Positions 34,759-47,145 are shown, counted from the first letter of the stretch. The stretch is DNA of 64,000 nucleotides from Wolfiporia cocos (GCA_029448655.1 JACCLO010000022.1:124001-188000), one strand, 5' to 3'. The notes: generated from the letters alone by a model not told the origin. Program-made: numbers and translations.

Positions 34759-35456
34759 TGACACAAACAAGGTTGTGGGACTCACACTATAGCTTGATAA
34801 CGACTTGAAGGAGTTGTTGAAGCTGGTGAGGAAACGCTTGTAGGCGCAGTAGGAATGTTATGTAACTATGCGATAGCAGAGAACAAATCTAAGGCTTATC
34901 CGCAGTGATAGCCCTACTTATATACATGCTTTGTTTGGTTACCGGTAAGGGAGCCAAACATGAAGGTGGTCTGTGCGCAGACATAACTAATATGGTTAAG
35001 TCGTAAACTACAGTAGACCATGTGTGCCGGTAATGGCCGCACCAGTAAGAGCGTTTGTTTGGACCGTAGGTCCATGTTGTGGAAGTGGCTGTAGCTACGT
35101 TAGTAAGCCATGCATGTGATTCTTATATTCCGGTATCGGGATATGAGTAATCGTAAGGTCATTGACATGTGATAACGAGCGGGCCGCTTATCCAATTGTA
35201 CTGACATAGCCCGGTATCGGGATATGAGTAAGGCATGTGACACCGGAGGTTAGTCCGCTGAGTCATTGACGCGTACGAGCGTGTTATGTACGTGTTGTTA
35301 TGACAAGTGGACGTATACCGCGTTGTGTACGTGTTGTTTGGTTGCGTGTACGTGTAGACGGGCGCTTAGCAGCGTAAATGTCTACAAGGTCGTAGAAATA
35401 CCAGATAAATAGGTAAAAATACGGGAAAAATAGTGGCATGTCCCAAATCTGTGACA
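34759..35456 (-). repeat. B2 3' LTR
   Basis: This 698-base LTR starts TGTCACAGATTTGGG at 35456 and ends TTTGTGTCA at 34759 on the minus strand. The polypurine tract AAGAGGGGG lies just inside (35460-35468). Confidence 0.93.
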
Positions 35457-35495
35457 TTACCCCCTCTTCAGGTTTCATTGTCCCTAATGGAACAA

Positions 35496-38400
35496 TTACT
35501 TTCCTGTGGAGCCGAATCCACCAGTACCGCGTTCGGATTTAATCTTTTCAAAGTAAGATTTTCCGTGTAGAGTAATGTGCGGGTCCCTTGCAACTTCGCA
35601 GATAAGCTGGGCAATCTTATCTCCGGCTCGGATATCAATAGATATGTCCGAGTGGTTCCGAAGAATGATGATTACTTCGCCTTGATAATCGTGGTCAATG
35701 ACGCCACCCATTACGTCTATGCCTTTTCGGGCGAGACTAGAGCGGGGGGCGATACGTCCGTAAGTGCCAAAAGGTACCTGGATCTTCAGTTTGGTGTTGT
35801 ATTCTGTCTGCCCGTGAGCTGGCAGAACATCGCCTGTTGCAGTGTACAGGTCAAATCCAACCGAGTCCTTGGTTCCTTTTTCCGGCATTCGGCCGCCTTC
35901 ACCGACTACGATTTTCAAGTCCGCGTTTTGATTAATGTCAGCTGACATCCATCCCCCGTCGGGGTGTCTAATCATGCGCTGCTTAGGATCCTTCGCAAAT
36001 TCTTCGCAATACTGCGGCCAGTCGTCTGGCCACGTGCATTCGTCGGCTTCCCAGTCGTCGCTGTCAGGGTCGAAGACGTGAACTGCTTCTTTCCTTCTAG
36101 CTGATCGCCTGAGGGGAACATCCTGCATGGGAATGGCGTGTGAAGCCTTGTATTCCTGCAGAATGTCATATGCCGTGTCGAGATCGGCTTCGCGTACCCA
36201 GGAGTCGTCATTGATACCAAACCCTTTCCATCGGATTCTGTATTCAACTCTTCCTGCGCGAAGACGATGATCTAAGATCTTCTCGACTTCCCATAATTCC
36301 TCGCCATCGACCATTTCTGGTTGAGGCTCTGGTTTTTTCTGATGCACAGGGTCCTTGTACATAACCAACTTGGAAGCGTGAAATACGGGGTGATAAGCCC
36401 TGTATTGCTCGTCCATGTGTACCCTAAAGGTGACCGGAGATAATTGTTCAATTATCTTGAATGGTCCCAAATAATGTGGACTAAGACTTCTTTCGGAGTC
36501 TTGCCAGCTTCGGGCATCAACGAGAACTTTGTCGCCGACTTTAAACGGTACCGAGCGCTTGTGTTGATCATAGTACCAAGACCAGCGTTCAGCAGCCAAT
36601 TTCATTGCTGCCTTAGCTTGTTCTTGTGCTGACCATCTGGCGTAAGCAAATTGATTTAAGTCCAAGTATTGCGTCGGCTTCAAATCCGTAGGTCCTGCAT
36701 TGGGATGCCTTCCTAGTTCGACGAAGAATGGACTATTCTTGGTCGTCTCACTAGCCGCATTATTGTACACAAACTCTGCCGTGGGGAGATAGAACACCCA
36801 GTTATCTTTTTGGATAACGTCGATGTAGCATCGTAGGTATTGTTCTAGAATTTGGTTAATTCTCTCCGTTTGGCCGTCCGCTTGCGGATGGTAGGCTGTC
36901 GTCATCGACCTCTGAATTCCCAATTGCTCGCACCATCCCTTGAATAACTCAGAAGAGAATTGCGGTCCTCTATCCGAAATGATTTGTTTCGGAAGTCCGT
37001 GATTCGGATAAATCCGAAGGTACAGGAGGTTCGCTAATTCCTTTGCCGAGATATTGTCTGACGTGGGAATGAAGTGTGCGCGCTTGGTCAATCGGTCCAC
37101 TACTACCATGATAGCAGTGAATTGTTTGAATTCGCCGCTAGGCGGTAAGTGAACGATGAAGTCGATTGTGATTGTGTCCCAGGGTGCTTCCGGTACTGGG
37201 AGCGGTTGCAGGGGTCCATACGGGGTCTGGTTGCGGTTCTTCATGCATTGGCATGTGTCACAACCTTCCACGTATTGCTTTACCATTGTGGTCATTCCAG
37301 GCCACCAGTAATTACGTGATAGAAGTTCGTAGGTCTTCCATCGTCCGAAGTGTCCGGCAGTCACATGGTCATGATGTAACTCCAGAATCTTCGTGCGCAA
37401 TTCCTTAGGCTCTTTTGGAACGTACACTTTTCCTCGTCTGAGGAGTAATCCGGCCTCCATGTTCCATTCCTGGAGATCTTTACCGAATTCCTTGGGACCA
37501 CTTTTCAGTAGTTCCTGGTAATCCTTGGTAATTTGATTGTCCATGAGGGCTTGTCAGATTTGTCGGAGAAGGTCCTCGTCGCCTGATTGTATCTCTTGCT
37601 GTGCGGCTTCTAGCGCCCTAACCGTGAAATATTCCAGTTTCAGCAAGATTTGATCGCGATTATCGAGTTCCACCCCCTCTTCATGGTCTGGCCTCCGTGA
37701 CAGAGGGTCAGCCATGAGCATTGTTTTACCGGGTTTGTGGCACATAGTGAAGTTGAACCTTGTCAGGTAAAGACTCCAACGTGCCTGTCTCCGGGTTAGC
37801 CGTTGTGCCGATTTGAAATATGTCAGATTGAGATGATCCGACCATACTTCGAATTTGTGTGGATGTCCCTCGAGGTAATGTCTCCATTCCTCTAGAGCGC
37901 GGATGATTGCAAGCAACTCCTTATCGTAAATCTCATAGTTCCTTTCGGGTGCTGATAGAGATTTCGAGTAAAAGGCTACCGGGTGCCAGAGCTTATCCTC
38001 CGAAGAGTATTGTGATAGCACTGCACCAGTTGTGTAATCGGAAGAATCCGCTTCCACGCGGAACGGGGACTCCTGATCTGGGATCCGGAGTATTGGAGCC
38101 GATGTGAAAGCTTCCTTGAGAGTTTGGAAGGCTTCCGCTTGTTCGGGTCCCCAGTTCCACTGCGTGTTTTTCTTGGACAGTTCGGTTAACGGCTTAACCA
38201 CTTTGGAGAAGTCTTTAATGAACCGTCGGTAGTAGTTGGCGAAGCCAACAAAGGCCTGGACGTCCTTCACCTTGGCAGGTGTAGGCCAGTCCATAACGCC
38301 GGCTACCTTCTTAGGGTCCATTTCGACTTTTCCTTTGGAAATGATCATTCCCAGGTATTCAATACTGCTTTGTTCAAAGAAGCACTTTTCAGGCTTCGCG

Positions 38401-39822
38401 AACAAGTCGTTGTCTTGCAAGATTTGTAATACTTGCTTGACGATACGACGGTGTTCCAACAGGTCGTTTCCGAACACAAGGATGTCGTCTAGGTAGACAA
38501 TGACCTTTCCTTCTCTGATAAGGTCACCTAGAATATCGTTCATCATGTGTTGGAACGTGCTGGGTGCATTACAAAAACCGAAGTACATGACTACAGCTTT
38601 GTAAAGGCCGTTAGGCGTAATGAATGCGGTCTTCCATTCATCTCCCTCCTTGATTCTTACATTGTTGTAACCCCAACGCAAGTCGAGCTTCGTAAATATC
38701 GAAGCCTGGCTAAGCTTATCGATAAGCTCGTCTATGCGTGGGAGAGGGTACCTGTTTTTAATGGTCAAGTCGTTTACCTTTCGGTAATCGACTACCATTC
38801 GGGCTCTGCCGTCTTTTTTAGGGACGAAGAAGACCGGACTCGCGATAGGGGATTTCGAGTGTCGGATGTAGCCCTTCCGTAACTCTTCCTGGATCCACTG
38901 ATCTAGCGAGTTCGCTTCCTGAGGAGACATCTTGTATGCCTTACTCGGGGGCGGTAGCACCGCGTCATCGGGAAAGTCGATGGCGTGGTCGTATGGTTTC
39001 CGTTCGGGCATCCTTTCGGATGCGCGTTGAGAAAATACCGTGGGACCAAACTCCTGGTATTCCTCCGGAACCAAGGATTTCCATTTCTGGAGATCCGCAT
39101 CTGTCAGGAATTCATCGTCCGACTTCTCCGTTATCGACTGAATGGCATCGATAAGGAGTTCCGTTCCTTCGTCAAGGGTGTTCACCCAAGCGACAAAGGG
39201 ATTCTCAGGCTCCTCTAAGCCGAGAAAATCTATTGGAAAGTCGTTGATGATCTGATAGATGTTGCGGGGTTCGATTTCGTCTTCTTCCTCAGAAATTGAA
39301 ACCCGTTTGCCATGTTTGCATTTTTCCGTACACCGATATGTGAAGGTTCCTTCCGGCCAGTTGAAGTCCGGGTTGTGTTTCAGGAACCAGTCATATCCGA
39401 GGATCACATCCGCATTCTGTACGTCCATTACGTACAAGAATTCGGTGGACTTATGTTCCTTGTGCACCATATAAGCTTTAACCGCCATATTGATATTACC
39501 GGCGGTATTAGAGGTACCGTTGGCGTTGCGAATCTCGAGAGGCGAAGGTAGTTTCTGAGTGACTAACTTCTCCTCATGGACGAGTTTCTTATCGATGACG
39601 CTTATTGATGCACCGGTGTCAATTAATGCCATGGCGTTGACTTTCTTTCCATACACCCACAATTCTACTTCGATGGAGAATGATTTATTGTCGTCTCGAG
39701 AATCATTTCCGTGTACATTATACAAAGTAAAAAACTTCAGCGCGAGTGGGTCAGGGTGAAAGTATTGTACAGGAGGGGCACGTGTAGCTAGTGTCCTTGT
39801 CCTCCGGGCAAAGTCCATTGCC
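35496..39822 (-). pseudogene. B2 Pol: protease to dUTPase, broken by one stop and truncated at its start
   Basis: The frame is open from the A2 junction down to a TGA at 37554-37556, and then open again for 682 codons to the TAA at 35496-35498. The stop replaces the arginine position seen as EIRKAL in family A (EDLLRQI, stop, QALMDN), consistent with CGA to TGA. Upstream are protease ALIDTGASIS, RT YLDDILVFG and RNase H VEADSSDY. Downstream are integrase (HHDH, CDTC, D, D35E), chromodomain EELWEVEKILDHR, the WPDDWPQY linker, and dUTPase with all five motifs. About 55 N-terminal residues present in B1 are cut off by A2. Relative to B1, it shows scattered changes such as DGRARM for DGGARM. It is not functional as it stands. 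Confidence 0.93.
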
Positions 39823-40441
39823 TGTCACAAGAATTCTCCTAGTTTCCCTATATTTCTTACTATTTTTCCGGCAATTCTACGAATTATCTACGACTTTCTA
39901 GACCAATAACTAGCTTATCCGGTTCATAAGTTAACGGTTACATACGTGCCGAATGATGGCCGCGTTATCTCCCGTAACAACGGTCTTATCTTATCATTAG
40001 TAGTTACCATCAGTCACATGTCTAGTTCTAGCCAATCGGACATTTCGTCCGGAAGCAGTCAGCGTATAAACGTCAGCGGACCGGGCTTTGGTCACGCCCC
40101 TTCTTTGTAATGACAAGAGCGCAAAACGCCATTCGTGCGGCTTACGCCGCCTTTCTATATCCCGGTTTTGATCGGCATATGTATTTATCGTATATTACTA
40201 AGTACTTAGGTACCTGGGGACTTGTACATACGAATACGGACGTTAGTATTATCTAATAAGACTGTTAGGGGTCTTATTTATCATGTATATATACTAGACT
40301 TGCTGAGCGCTATTGCCTCAGTTCTATTCATTGCATTCATACTACGAGTTAACCACTCAGCGTATCCTGCTTAACATCTACTTATCCCTTGCCTAACCAG
40401 CAAAACCAAGAACATTACAAGTAAGTTGTTATCTTGTGTTA
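39823..40441 (+). repeat. A2 5' LTR
   Basis: This 619-base LTR starts TGTCACAAGAATT and ends CTTGTGTTA. It differs from the A3 LTR at several sites (for example GAATGATGG against GAATAATGG). The RNA start AGTTCTATTCAT is at 40320-40331 and the primer site ATGAATAGAACT at 40443-40454. Confidence 0.94.
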
Positions 40442-41141
40442 TATGAATAGAACTCGCTTTCGCCCCCGCCCTCTTGGAGGGTCTGGGATTTTTTCTTCTT
40501 AGGGGTTTTTCATCGCCGTCTGCGCACCCCTGCTCGCCGCCAGGCAGCGGGGTATCCTTAGTGGGTTCTGGGGGATCACCGCCTTCGGGCAAATAGCCGG
40601 ACCGTAGGCTTAAGCGGAACCGGGGACTGGCTGCCAAGCCTTTCCCCACATGTTGGGAATCGATGGCAACGGTGTAACTTCTTGACCGGGCCGGAGACGA
40701 CCTTCTCGCCTATCCCCAGGCGCACAGGGGCCACTCTATTTAGAGTTGGGATGGTGGGCACGAGTTGCCCTGCCTAGAACCGCTGCCGATACGGCTTCAG
40801 AACGATAGAATTCTGGCCTTGGCGCCCTCTAAGTCCCTCAGGGCATGGGTTTGGTTTAAACACTGGCAGCCACCTAACTGGAGTGAGGCGTGGGCACATG
40901 CGGGGTGTAATACCCCAAATCCTGCATTCCCAGGCGTCAAGGGAAGACGACCTGCTGTATCCCCCACCTGGTAGCGTGAGAGAGACGCCATCCAGTCGCC
41001 GACACTAACTCCGGTCGAGGGCGGAGCGCCCATTGACGCCGGAGGATAAGCGCACGACACATCAAGAAGCGACGATAAGCCCCGACAGAAGACCGCGTGA
41101 TTCCACTAGAATAGCTTACTTAGACCTTTCTTTACGTAGTC
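40442..41141 (+). other. A2 leader
   Basis: This is GC-rich non-coding sequence of 700 bases, nearly identical to the A1 and A3 leaders. It has several hairpin-capable runs. Reverse frames across it are not conserved in family B and are rejected. Confidence 0.7.
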
Positions 41142-41957
41142 ATGCCGAAAGCACCACGTTTCACGGTTACCCCGAGAAACGCCGCTACGGGGGAGCGCGA
41201 GGAATGGCATATTGCCGCCTCTAAATCGCTCGAAGACCGCATCTCCGCGGTCACAGCCCCAAAGCGAGGAAAGTCCCGAAAGGGCAAAGACGTCTTCTAC
41301 AGGAAGCCGAACCCCGACCCGGAGGAGATCCGAAGGGTCAACCACGAGGCCGCCCTCGACGACATCAGGCGAAAGAAGCTCAACAAGCTTCTTCGACAGA
41401 AGGAGAAGCTCGAGGCTCGGATCCAGAAACAAAGCCTGGATCAGCTAATCGCCGAGGCAGCCAGGAAGAGGGTTGAGGAAGAGAGGATGGTGAGGAGTCT
41501 TCGGGAGCGAATCGAGCCCCCAAAGAAGTCGCTGTTGGAAAGGGTGGAGGAGCTTAGGATGCCGGCCGAATGGGTCGAGAAACGGGGTCTTGCGAACCCC
41601 AGGGACGTCCATTGCACGGAGAAAAAGTGGGACTGGTTCTTGGACGTCGACAAACAGATGAACGCCGCCCACAAGAATCTTTTCCGCCTATGGAAGGCCC
41701 CCGACGCAACCACCACGGCCCCCATCATAGCAAAATTCACCACCCTCATCACCGACTTCGACGATCTCTCCACACACCTGGAGCAAAGGGTCCGTCAGGA
41801 CTCCATGAAGAACGAAGACCTCCGCCGCCTTGAAAAATATCTCAGAAGGTTGGAGCACGTTTTTGGAGACCTAGACGTGAAACAGCACGTTACGTACTTA
41901 AAAACACACCTAGTACATAGCGGTCTCAACTTCGACCTCGGCAAACCCCAGCTGTAG
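41142..41957 (+). CDS. A2 ORF1: conserved basic coiled-coil protein, 271 aa
   Basis: It is the same length as the A1 and A3 copies, starts MPKAPRF and ends LGKPQL. The helix-forming KLNKLLRQKEKLEARIQ stretch and the NEDLRRLEKYLRR block are intact. A single KxPDAT-region difference (KAPDAT for KVPDAT) and a few others separate the copies. The ATG follows TTTACGTAGTC, a possible splice acceptor. No function is known. Confidence 0.88.
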   Translation: MPKAPRFTVTPRNAATGEREEWHIAASKSLEDRISAVTAPKRGKSRKGKDVFYRKPNPDPEEIRRVNHEAALDDIRRKKLNKLLRQKEKLEARIQKQSLDQLIAEAARKRVEEERMVRSLRERIEPPKKSLLERVEELRMPAEWVEKRGLANPRDVHCTEKKWDWFLDVDKQMNAAHKNLFRLWKAPDATTTAPIIAKFTTLITDFDDLSTHLEQRVRQDSMKNEDLRRLEKYLRRLEHVFGDLDVKQHVTYLKTHLVHSGLNFDLGKPQL

Positions 41958-42108
41958 TAGATAGAAAGTCCTGAAAAGGCATTATCTTTGGTGCATGGCA
42001 TTGATTGCGAAAAGTCCTGAAAAGGCATTTAAGTCCTGAAAAGGCACTCTTTTCTTGAATTATCGTTTAAGGAAGAAAATAACTCAAGCTGACGAATACT
42101 GTCCAGCA

Positions 42109-44346
42109 ATGGTGTCTTACACAATCGTCCAAGGCGCTTTGTACAACACCCACAAGGTGGCTACGGCCTACCGCCCCGCCGTCGGCAAGCATGCATGGCC
42201 CGGAGAGCAGACCTGCTTGATGGACTATCTGCGAGTCGTATTCGGCATCAGAGTTAGGGGGAGTGTGACCTCCTTCAACTCAATTCCGGCGCATGTGCGC
42301 CCATTCCTGAATGTAAACCATACGGCGTACATCAAGTACTATGGGGAAGATTCGACTAGGAACCACATATCGTGGTGGAGGTGGGACAACTATTGCACCG
42401 CTATCCCCCTGTCGGACCTCATAGTCCTGTACGGTGACGTCCACTGGTACTCTCAGGAAGAAGCGTCGCCACGCACGAGAGCCGCCAGGCTCTTCAACCC
42501 GGAAACACCCGCACGCCGAGCAGTCATCACCCCCGAAGGCAGCGAGACTCCACGGCCGGAGGAACCAGTCGACACGGAGCCCCTATTTGGGACGCTCCCC
42601 GATCTCCTCCCCTCCTATGAAAGGGGAACCCTGGAAATAGTCGCGCAGCCGGAAAGAAGCGAAAACGAATTGATGGGAAGGTTGCAGCGCACTCTGGAAG
42701 TGGCCGCCCCAGACGAAGTTCTGCAGGTGGGAAAAGAAGCTTACAGGGAGGCGCTGTACCAAGCCAAGAACCATCTCTACAGCAACCTCGCGGCATACAA
42801 AAGCCGGGTAGACACGAATATGGAGATGGTCTGGAACAAGACCAACCAGATTCGGAGTCATAACCAGGTGCTTCAAAATAGAATAGAAGCACTGGAGGAA
42901 GCGGAGAGTTTGCGGCAACAATTGGATACCCTTTCCGAAAATCGATTCGTCCGCATAGAAAAAGATATCGCAGTACTGCAAAAGCGTCCGGCAGTCCCAA
43001 CCGCGGGACCCAGCGGTGCCCAGGTCACGGCACTAATTAATAGAATTGACCAACTCGAAGCGGAGTTAACCGCTCTAAAAAACGCACCGGCAGCCGCGAC
43101 AGCAGCAGCCACCACGGTCAACTTCCAACAGACCAAACCGACTCAGCCGCCCAAATTCTCGGGCCCCAAGGATTCCATCTCATCGAAAGAGTGGATCCAA
43201 AAGATGGGCATGTATTTCGCGGACGCCAAGATAACCCTCGAGGAAGACAAGGTCCGCCAAGCCCTGCTACGGCTTACGGGCGAGGCCTACCAGTACATGT
43301 CACCGGTAGTTGATAAAATCGCCGCCGGACAAACCTCGGGGCACACCTGGAAAACGTTTGCGGAAACAATCGAGAAGGTGTACGGCAAGAAAACGGACAA
43401 GGAAATTGCCGAAAAAGAGATTGAAGGGTACTTCGGAGACGAAGGGAAAAAGAAGCTCCAATCGGACTTCTTTTCTTGGGCACAGAAGCTCAGGACCCTG
43501 GCTCGCCTGGCCGAGACTGACAACAAGACGTTGTTCAGTCACATCAAACGGATACTCCCGGAAAAGGTGCGAGAAACCCTCGCTACCTTGGAATCGGTGC
43601 CCGGCTTCACAATGCCGACCGACTGGGAGGTATACCTCGATATGGCCATCGACCTCTACAAGAGGCAATACCCGGATAAGCTCAAAGGCAAGATCTTTGA
43701 GGAAGAAAAGAAGAAGGAGTCGTCGGGGTCTGGCAAGACCGCCGACAAAGCTACGTCAAAGCCTGCCAAGGCGGATGACAAAGGCAAAGGCAAGGCAAAG
43801 GAAACCGGCTCTTACGGGAAGGACTGTCGCAAGCACCCCGGACAACACAAATGGGGCGACTGTCCTGAGAACCCTAAGAACAAGCCGAAGGAAGCCAAGC
43901 CGGCCAGTAGTGGAAGCGGAACGACGAAGCCGACAGGCTCGTCGAGCGGAACGCAACAGTCGGGCCAGAAGAAATTGGACCCGAAGAAAAAATACAAGGT
44001 CCGAATTGTCAGCACCCAGGAACTGGTGACTGACGACGAAGATGAGTCCCCCCAAGCCACCGTAGGGACCATCCGGACCAACGTTCCGAAACAACCAGAG
44101 GTGGTTCCTCTGGCCCCCACTACGCGCATCAGCGATGAGGAGAAAAGCGGGAGCCCGGTGCGATCGGCAGAAAGCACCAGCCCCGTCCAGACCCAGTCGA
44201 CTGGTTCGACTTCGACTGCGCCTACACCGTCGGGCGACTCCATCAGGACACATCTGCCCTGGCTTCGCAAGCGGATAGCCGACTCCGCAAACACCCTGGG
44301 CATCTACGGAAGCTCTGCCTCGGGTTTTCCCACCGAGCACATGTGA
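42109..44346 (+). CDS. A2 Gag, 745 aa
   Basis: The intact frame runs from the first ATG (42109) to TGA at 44344-44346. It contains coiled-coil, gag helical domain, lysine-rich region and the [13 protein letters not shown] knuckle, as in A3. In the spacer before it are three copies of AAGTCCTGAAAAGGCA (41966, 42012, 42031) and a 14-codon upstream frame (41995-42039). The stop overlaps the pol ATG at 44346. Confidence 0.92.
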   Translation: MVSYTIVQGALYNTHKVATAYRPAVGKHAWPGEQTCLMDYLRVVFGIRVRGSVTSFNSIPAHVRPFLNVNHTAYIKYYGEDSTRNHISWWRWDNYCTAIPLSDLIVLYGDVHWYSQEEASPRTRAARLFNPETPARRAVITPEGSETPRPEEPVDTEPLFGTLPDLLPSYERGTLEIVAQPERSENELMGRLQRTLEVAAPDEVLQVGKEAYREALYQAKNHLYSNLAAYKSRVDTNMEMVWNKTNQIRSHNQVLQNRIEALEEAESLRQQLDTLSENRFVRIEKDIAVLQKRPAVPTAGPSGAQVTALINRIDQLEAELTALKNAPAAATAAATTVNFQQTKPTQPPKFSGPKDSISSKEWIQKMGMYFADAKITLEEDKVRQALLRLTGEAYQYMSPVVDKIAAGQTSGHTWKTFAETIEKVYGKKTDKEIAEKEIEGYFGDEGKKKLQSDFFSWAQKLRTLARLAETDNKTLFSHIKRILPEKVRETLATLESVPGFTMPTDWEVYLDMAIDLYKRQYPDKLKGKIFEEEKKKESSGSGKTADKATSKPAKADDKGKGKAKETGSYGKDCRKHPGQHKWGDCPENPKNKPKEAKPASSGSGTTKPTGSSSGTQQSGQKKLDPKKKYKVRIVSTQELVTDDEDESPQATVGTIRTNVPKQPEVVPLAPTTRISDEEKSGSPVRSAESTSPVQTQSTGSTSTAPTPSGDSIRTHLPWLRKRIADSANTLGIYGSSASGFPTEHM

Positions 44347-45825
44347 TGACCTGCCCACTTGTGCTCCCATGTAACTTTAGTCCCGTACCCGCTGTAAAGA
44401 GTGTATTCGAGTCAATGTATCATATTTTTGGCAACGATGCGCGCGACTTCGCTCGATCATTCCGTGTCGAAGTAACACTCTGGGTATATGGGCAAAAAGT
44501 GCAGGCTCTGGCTTTAATCGACAGCGGTGCAACCATATCGGTCATATCACAACGATTGGTCGATAAACATAAGCTGGTCACCGACAAACTAGCGTTTCCT
44601 ATTACGGTTACAAACGCAGACGGAACAGAAAACGTCGCCGGCCGCTTAACGCAATCAGTAAAGGCATTTATGCAACATGGCACACACAAGGAAAAAATAG
44701 GTCTGACGGTCATGCACCTAGAACCAGACCTAATCCTTGGCTATGACTGGTTGCGTCTCCACAATCCTACCTTTGATTGGAGGAAAGGAGAAATGGAATA
44801 TGCACGCTGTACACACGACCAACCCTACGCCAGAAAAAAGGGTAACCGCCCTTCTGAGGAGGAAGCAGTTGAACTCCCAGAAAAGGAAATCATCGAAGTA
44901 AATTCGATTTGGGACACTCCCGTGGACATATTAGGAGAGGAGGACCCCGAAAATCCCTTGATCGCTTGGGTGGCAACCCTTGACGACGAGGAAATGAACC
45001 TGCTGACACAGTTGGTAGCCGAGGTACTTGACAAAGACCTCGATGAAGCAGACGACCGTGAGGAAAACACACCACCGATTGACATTGAAAAATGGCGATC
45101 GTTAGTGCCCGAACAATACCAAGAGTATGGGCCAACGGTGTTCTCACAAAAGGCGTCAGAGAGGATGCCGGAACGGAAGCCCTGGGATCACGCCATAGTG
45201 CTTGAACCAGATGCGCAGCTTCCTCCACCGGTAAAACCATACAAAATGTCTCCCCAAGAGCGTAATAGCTTGGATGAGTGGATAGACACCGAACTACGGA
45301 AGGGTTACATTCGACCATCCGAAAGTCCGATGGCATCCCCGGTTTTCTTCGTCCACAAAAAGGACGGAGGACTGCGGATGGTTGTCGATTACAGGAGGCT
45401 AAACGAAATAACCGTGAAAAATCGTTATCCGATACCTCGGATTGATGATCTCATCGATCAATTGTCCCATGCGACCATCTTCACCAAAATAGACCTTAGA
45501 TGGGGATATAATAATGTCCGCATCAAGGAAGGTGATGAATGGAAGACGGCGTTTATTACACACCGTGGACTATACGAGGCAACGGTAATGTATTTCGGTT
45601 TCTGCAACGCCCCCGCAACGTTCCAAGCGATGATGAATTCTATCCTCGCACCGTTCATTCGGACCGGCAAGGTGGTTGTCTACCTAGATGACATCTTGAT
45701 TTTCGGGAATGATATGGAGGAACATCGGCGACTTACCAAAGGGGTTCTACAAACCCTGAAGGACTCGGATTTGTATGCGAAGCCCAAAAAGTGCTTCTTT
45801 GAACAATCTTCCATCGAATACCTAG
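44346..45825 (+). pseudogene. A2 Pol, first part (protease and RT), cut by A3
   Basis: The ATG at 44346 overlaps the gag stop. Protease [10 protein letters not shown] and RT through YLDDILIFG are present. The frame runs into A3 right after the codons for SSIEYL and stops inside the A3 LTR at 45845. Here KPEKCF of A3 reads KPKKCF. Confidence 0.93.
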
Positions 45826-46288
45826 TGTCACAAGAATTCTCCTAGTTTCCCTATATTTCTTACTATTTTTCCGGCAATTCTACGAATTATCTACGACTTT
45901 CTAGACCAATAACTAGCTTATCCGGTTCATAAGTTAACGGTTACATACGTGCCGAATAATGGCCGCGTTATCTCCCGTAACAACGGTCTTATCTTATCAC
46001 TAGTAGTTACCATCAGTCACATGTCTAGTTCTAGCCAATCGGACATTCCGTCCGGAAGCAGTCAGCGTATAAACGTCAGCGGACCGGGCTTTGGTCACGC
46101 CCCGTCTTTGTAAAGACAAGAGCGCAAAACGCCATTCGCGCGGCCTACGCCGCCTTTCTATATCCCGGTTTTGATCGGTATATGTATTTATCGTATATTA
46201 CTAAGTACTTAGGTACCTGGGGACTTGTACATACGAATACGGACACTAGTATTATCTAATAAGACTGTTAGGGGTCTTATTTATCATG

Positions 46289-46334
46289 TATATATACTGG
46301 ACTTGCTGAGCGCTATTGCCTCAGTTCTATTCAT
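46289..46334 (+). promoter_or_regulatory. A3 TATA box and predicted RNA start / self-primer
   Basis: TATATATA at 46289-46296 is followed 34 bases from its first base by AGTTCTATTCAT (46323-46334). That sequence is the exact complement of the primer site after the LTR. In self-primed elements the primer is the RNA 5' end, so this places the transcription start at or next to 46323. The same 34-base spacing occurs in family B. Confidence 0.7.
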
Positions 46335-46424
46335 TGCATTCATACTACGAGTTAACCACTCGACGTATCCTGCTTAACAACTGCTTTATCTCTTGCCTAA
46401 CCAGCAATACCAAGATCCTAACAA

Positions 46425-46430
46425 GTAAGT
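46425..46430 (+). promoter_or_regulatory. A3 candidate 5' splice site in U5
   Basis: CAA|GTAAGT matches the fungal donor consensus and lies 20 bases from the LTR end. Families B, C and F (GTGAGTCCCAC) and G (GTGAGTTCTCAC) have a donor-like hexamer in the corresponding place. Confidence 0.5.
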
Positions 46431-46445
46431 GTTATCTTGTGTTAT

Positions 46446-46457
46446 ATGAATAGAACT
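46446..46457 (+). other. A3 self-primer binding site
   Basis: ATGAATAGAACT, one base downstream of the LTR, pairs over 12 bases with 46323-46334. I saw no tRNA-complementary site in the first bases after the LTR. Confidence 0.75.
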
Positions 46458-47145
46458 TGCTTTCGCCCCCACCCTCTTTGAGGGTCTGGGATTTTTTCTT
46501 CTTAGGGGTTTTCGTCGCCGTCTGCGCACCCCTGCTCGCCGCCAGGCAGCGGGGTACCCTTAGTGGGCTCTGGGGGATCACCGCCTTCGGGCAAATAGCC
46601 GGACCGTAGGCTTAAGCGGAACCAGGGGACTGGCTGTCAAGCCTTTCCCCATATGTTGGGAATCGATGGCAACGGTGTAAAGTCTTGACCGGGCCGGAGA
46701 CGACCTTCTCGCCTATCCCCAGGCGTACAGGGGCCACTCTATTTAGAGTTGGGATGGTGGGCACGAGTTGCCCTGCCTAGAACCGCTGCCGATACGGCTT
46801 CAGAACGATAGAGTTCTGGCCTTGGCGCCCTCTAAGTCCCTCAGGGCATGGGTTTGGTTTTAACACTGGCAGCCACCTAACTGGAGTGAGGCGTGGGCAC
46901 ATGCGGGGTGTAATACCCCAAATCCTGCATTCCCAGGCGTCAAGGGAAGACGACCTGCTGTATCCCCCACCTGGTAGCGTGAGAGAGACGCCATCCAGTC
47001 GCCGACACTAACTCCGGTCGAGGGCGGAGCGCCCATTGACGCCGGAGGATAAGCGCACGACACATCAAGAAGCGACGATAAGCCCCGACAGAAGACCGCG
47101 TGATTTCCACTAGAATAGCTTACTTAGACTTCTTTTTACGTAGTC
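46458..47145 (+). other. A3 leader, GC-rich
   Basis: This is non-coding sequence of nearly 700 bases with GC-rich inverted repeats. It shares landmarks (TGCGCAC...CTG...GGGG and CTGGGGGAT) with the family B leader. It ends in CTTACTTAGACTTCTTTTTACGTAG, a branch- and acceptor-like sequence, two bases before the ORF1 ATG. Confidence 0.6.

Larger units (their letters stand above)
34759..39822 (-). mobile_element. B2: family B element, 5' part displaced by A2
   Basis: On the minus strand this segment holds nearly all of pol and the 3' LTR. The right edge at 39822 is the insertion point of A2, whose target copy is TTGCC (39818-39822). ORF1, gag and the 5' LTR of B2 must lie right of the window. 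The expected B2 target duplication is CACGT (34754-34758); its partner is not visible. Confidence 0.9.
45826..46444 (+). repeat. A3 5' LTR
   Basis: It runs TGTCACAAG to TTGTGTTA. U3 holds TATATCCCGGTTTTGATCGG, and a TATA box is at 46289-46296. The predicted R start is at 46323 and the U5 GTAAGT donor at 46425. Confidence 0.96.

Noticed and set aside
46446..46465. A tRNA primer binding site after the LTR
   Set aside because: The sequence after the LTR is fully explained by complementarity to the LTR R region in both families. I saw no tRNA 3'-end match, although all tRNAs could not be checked here.
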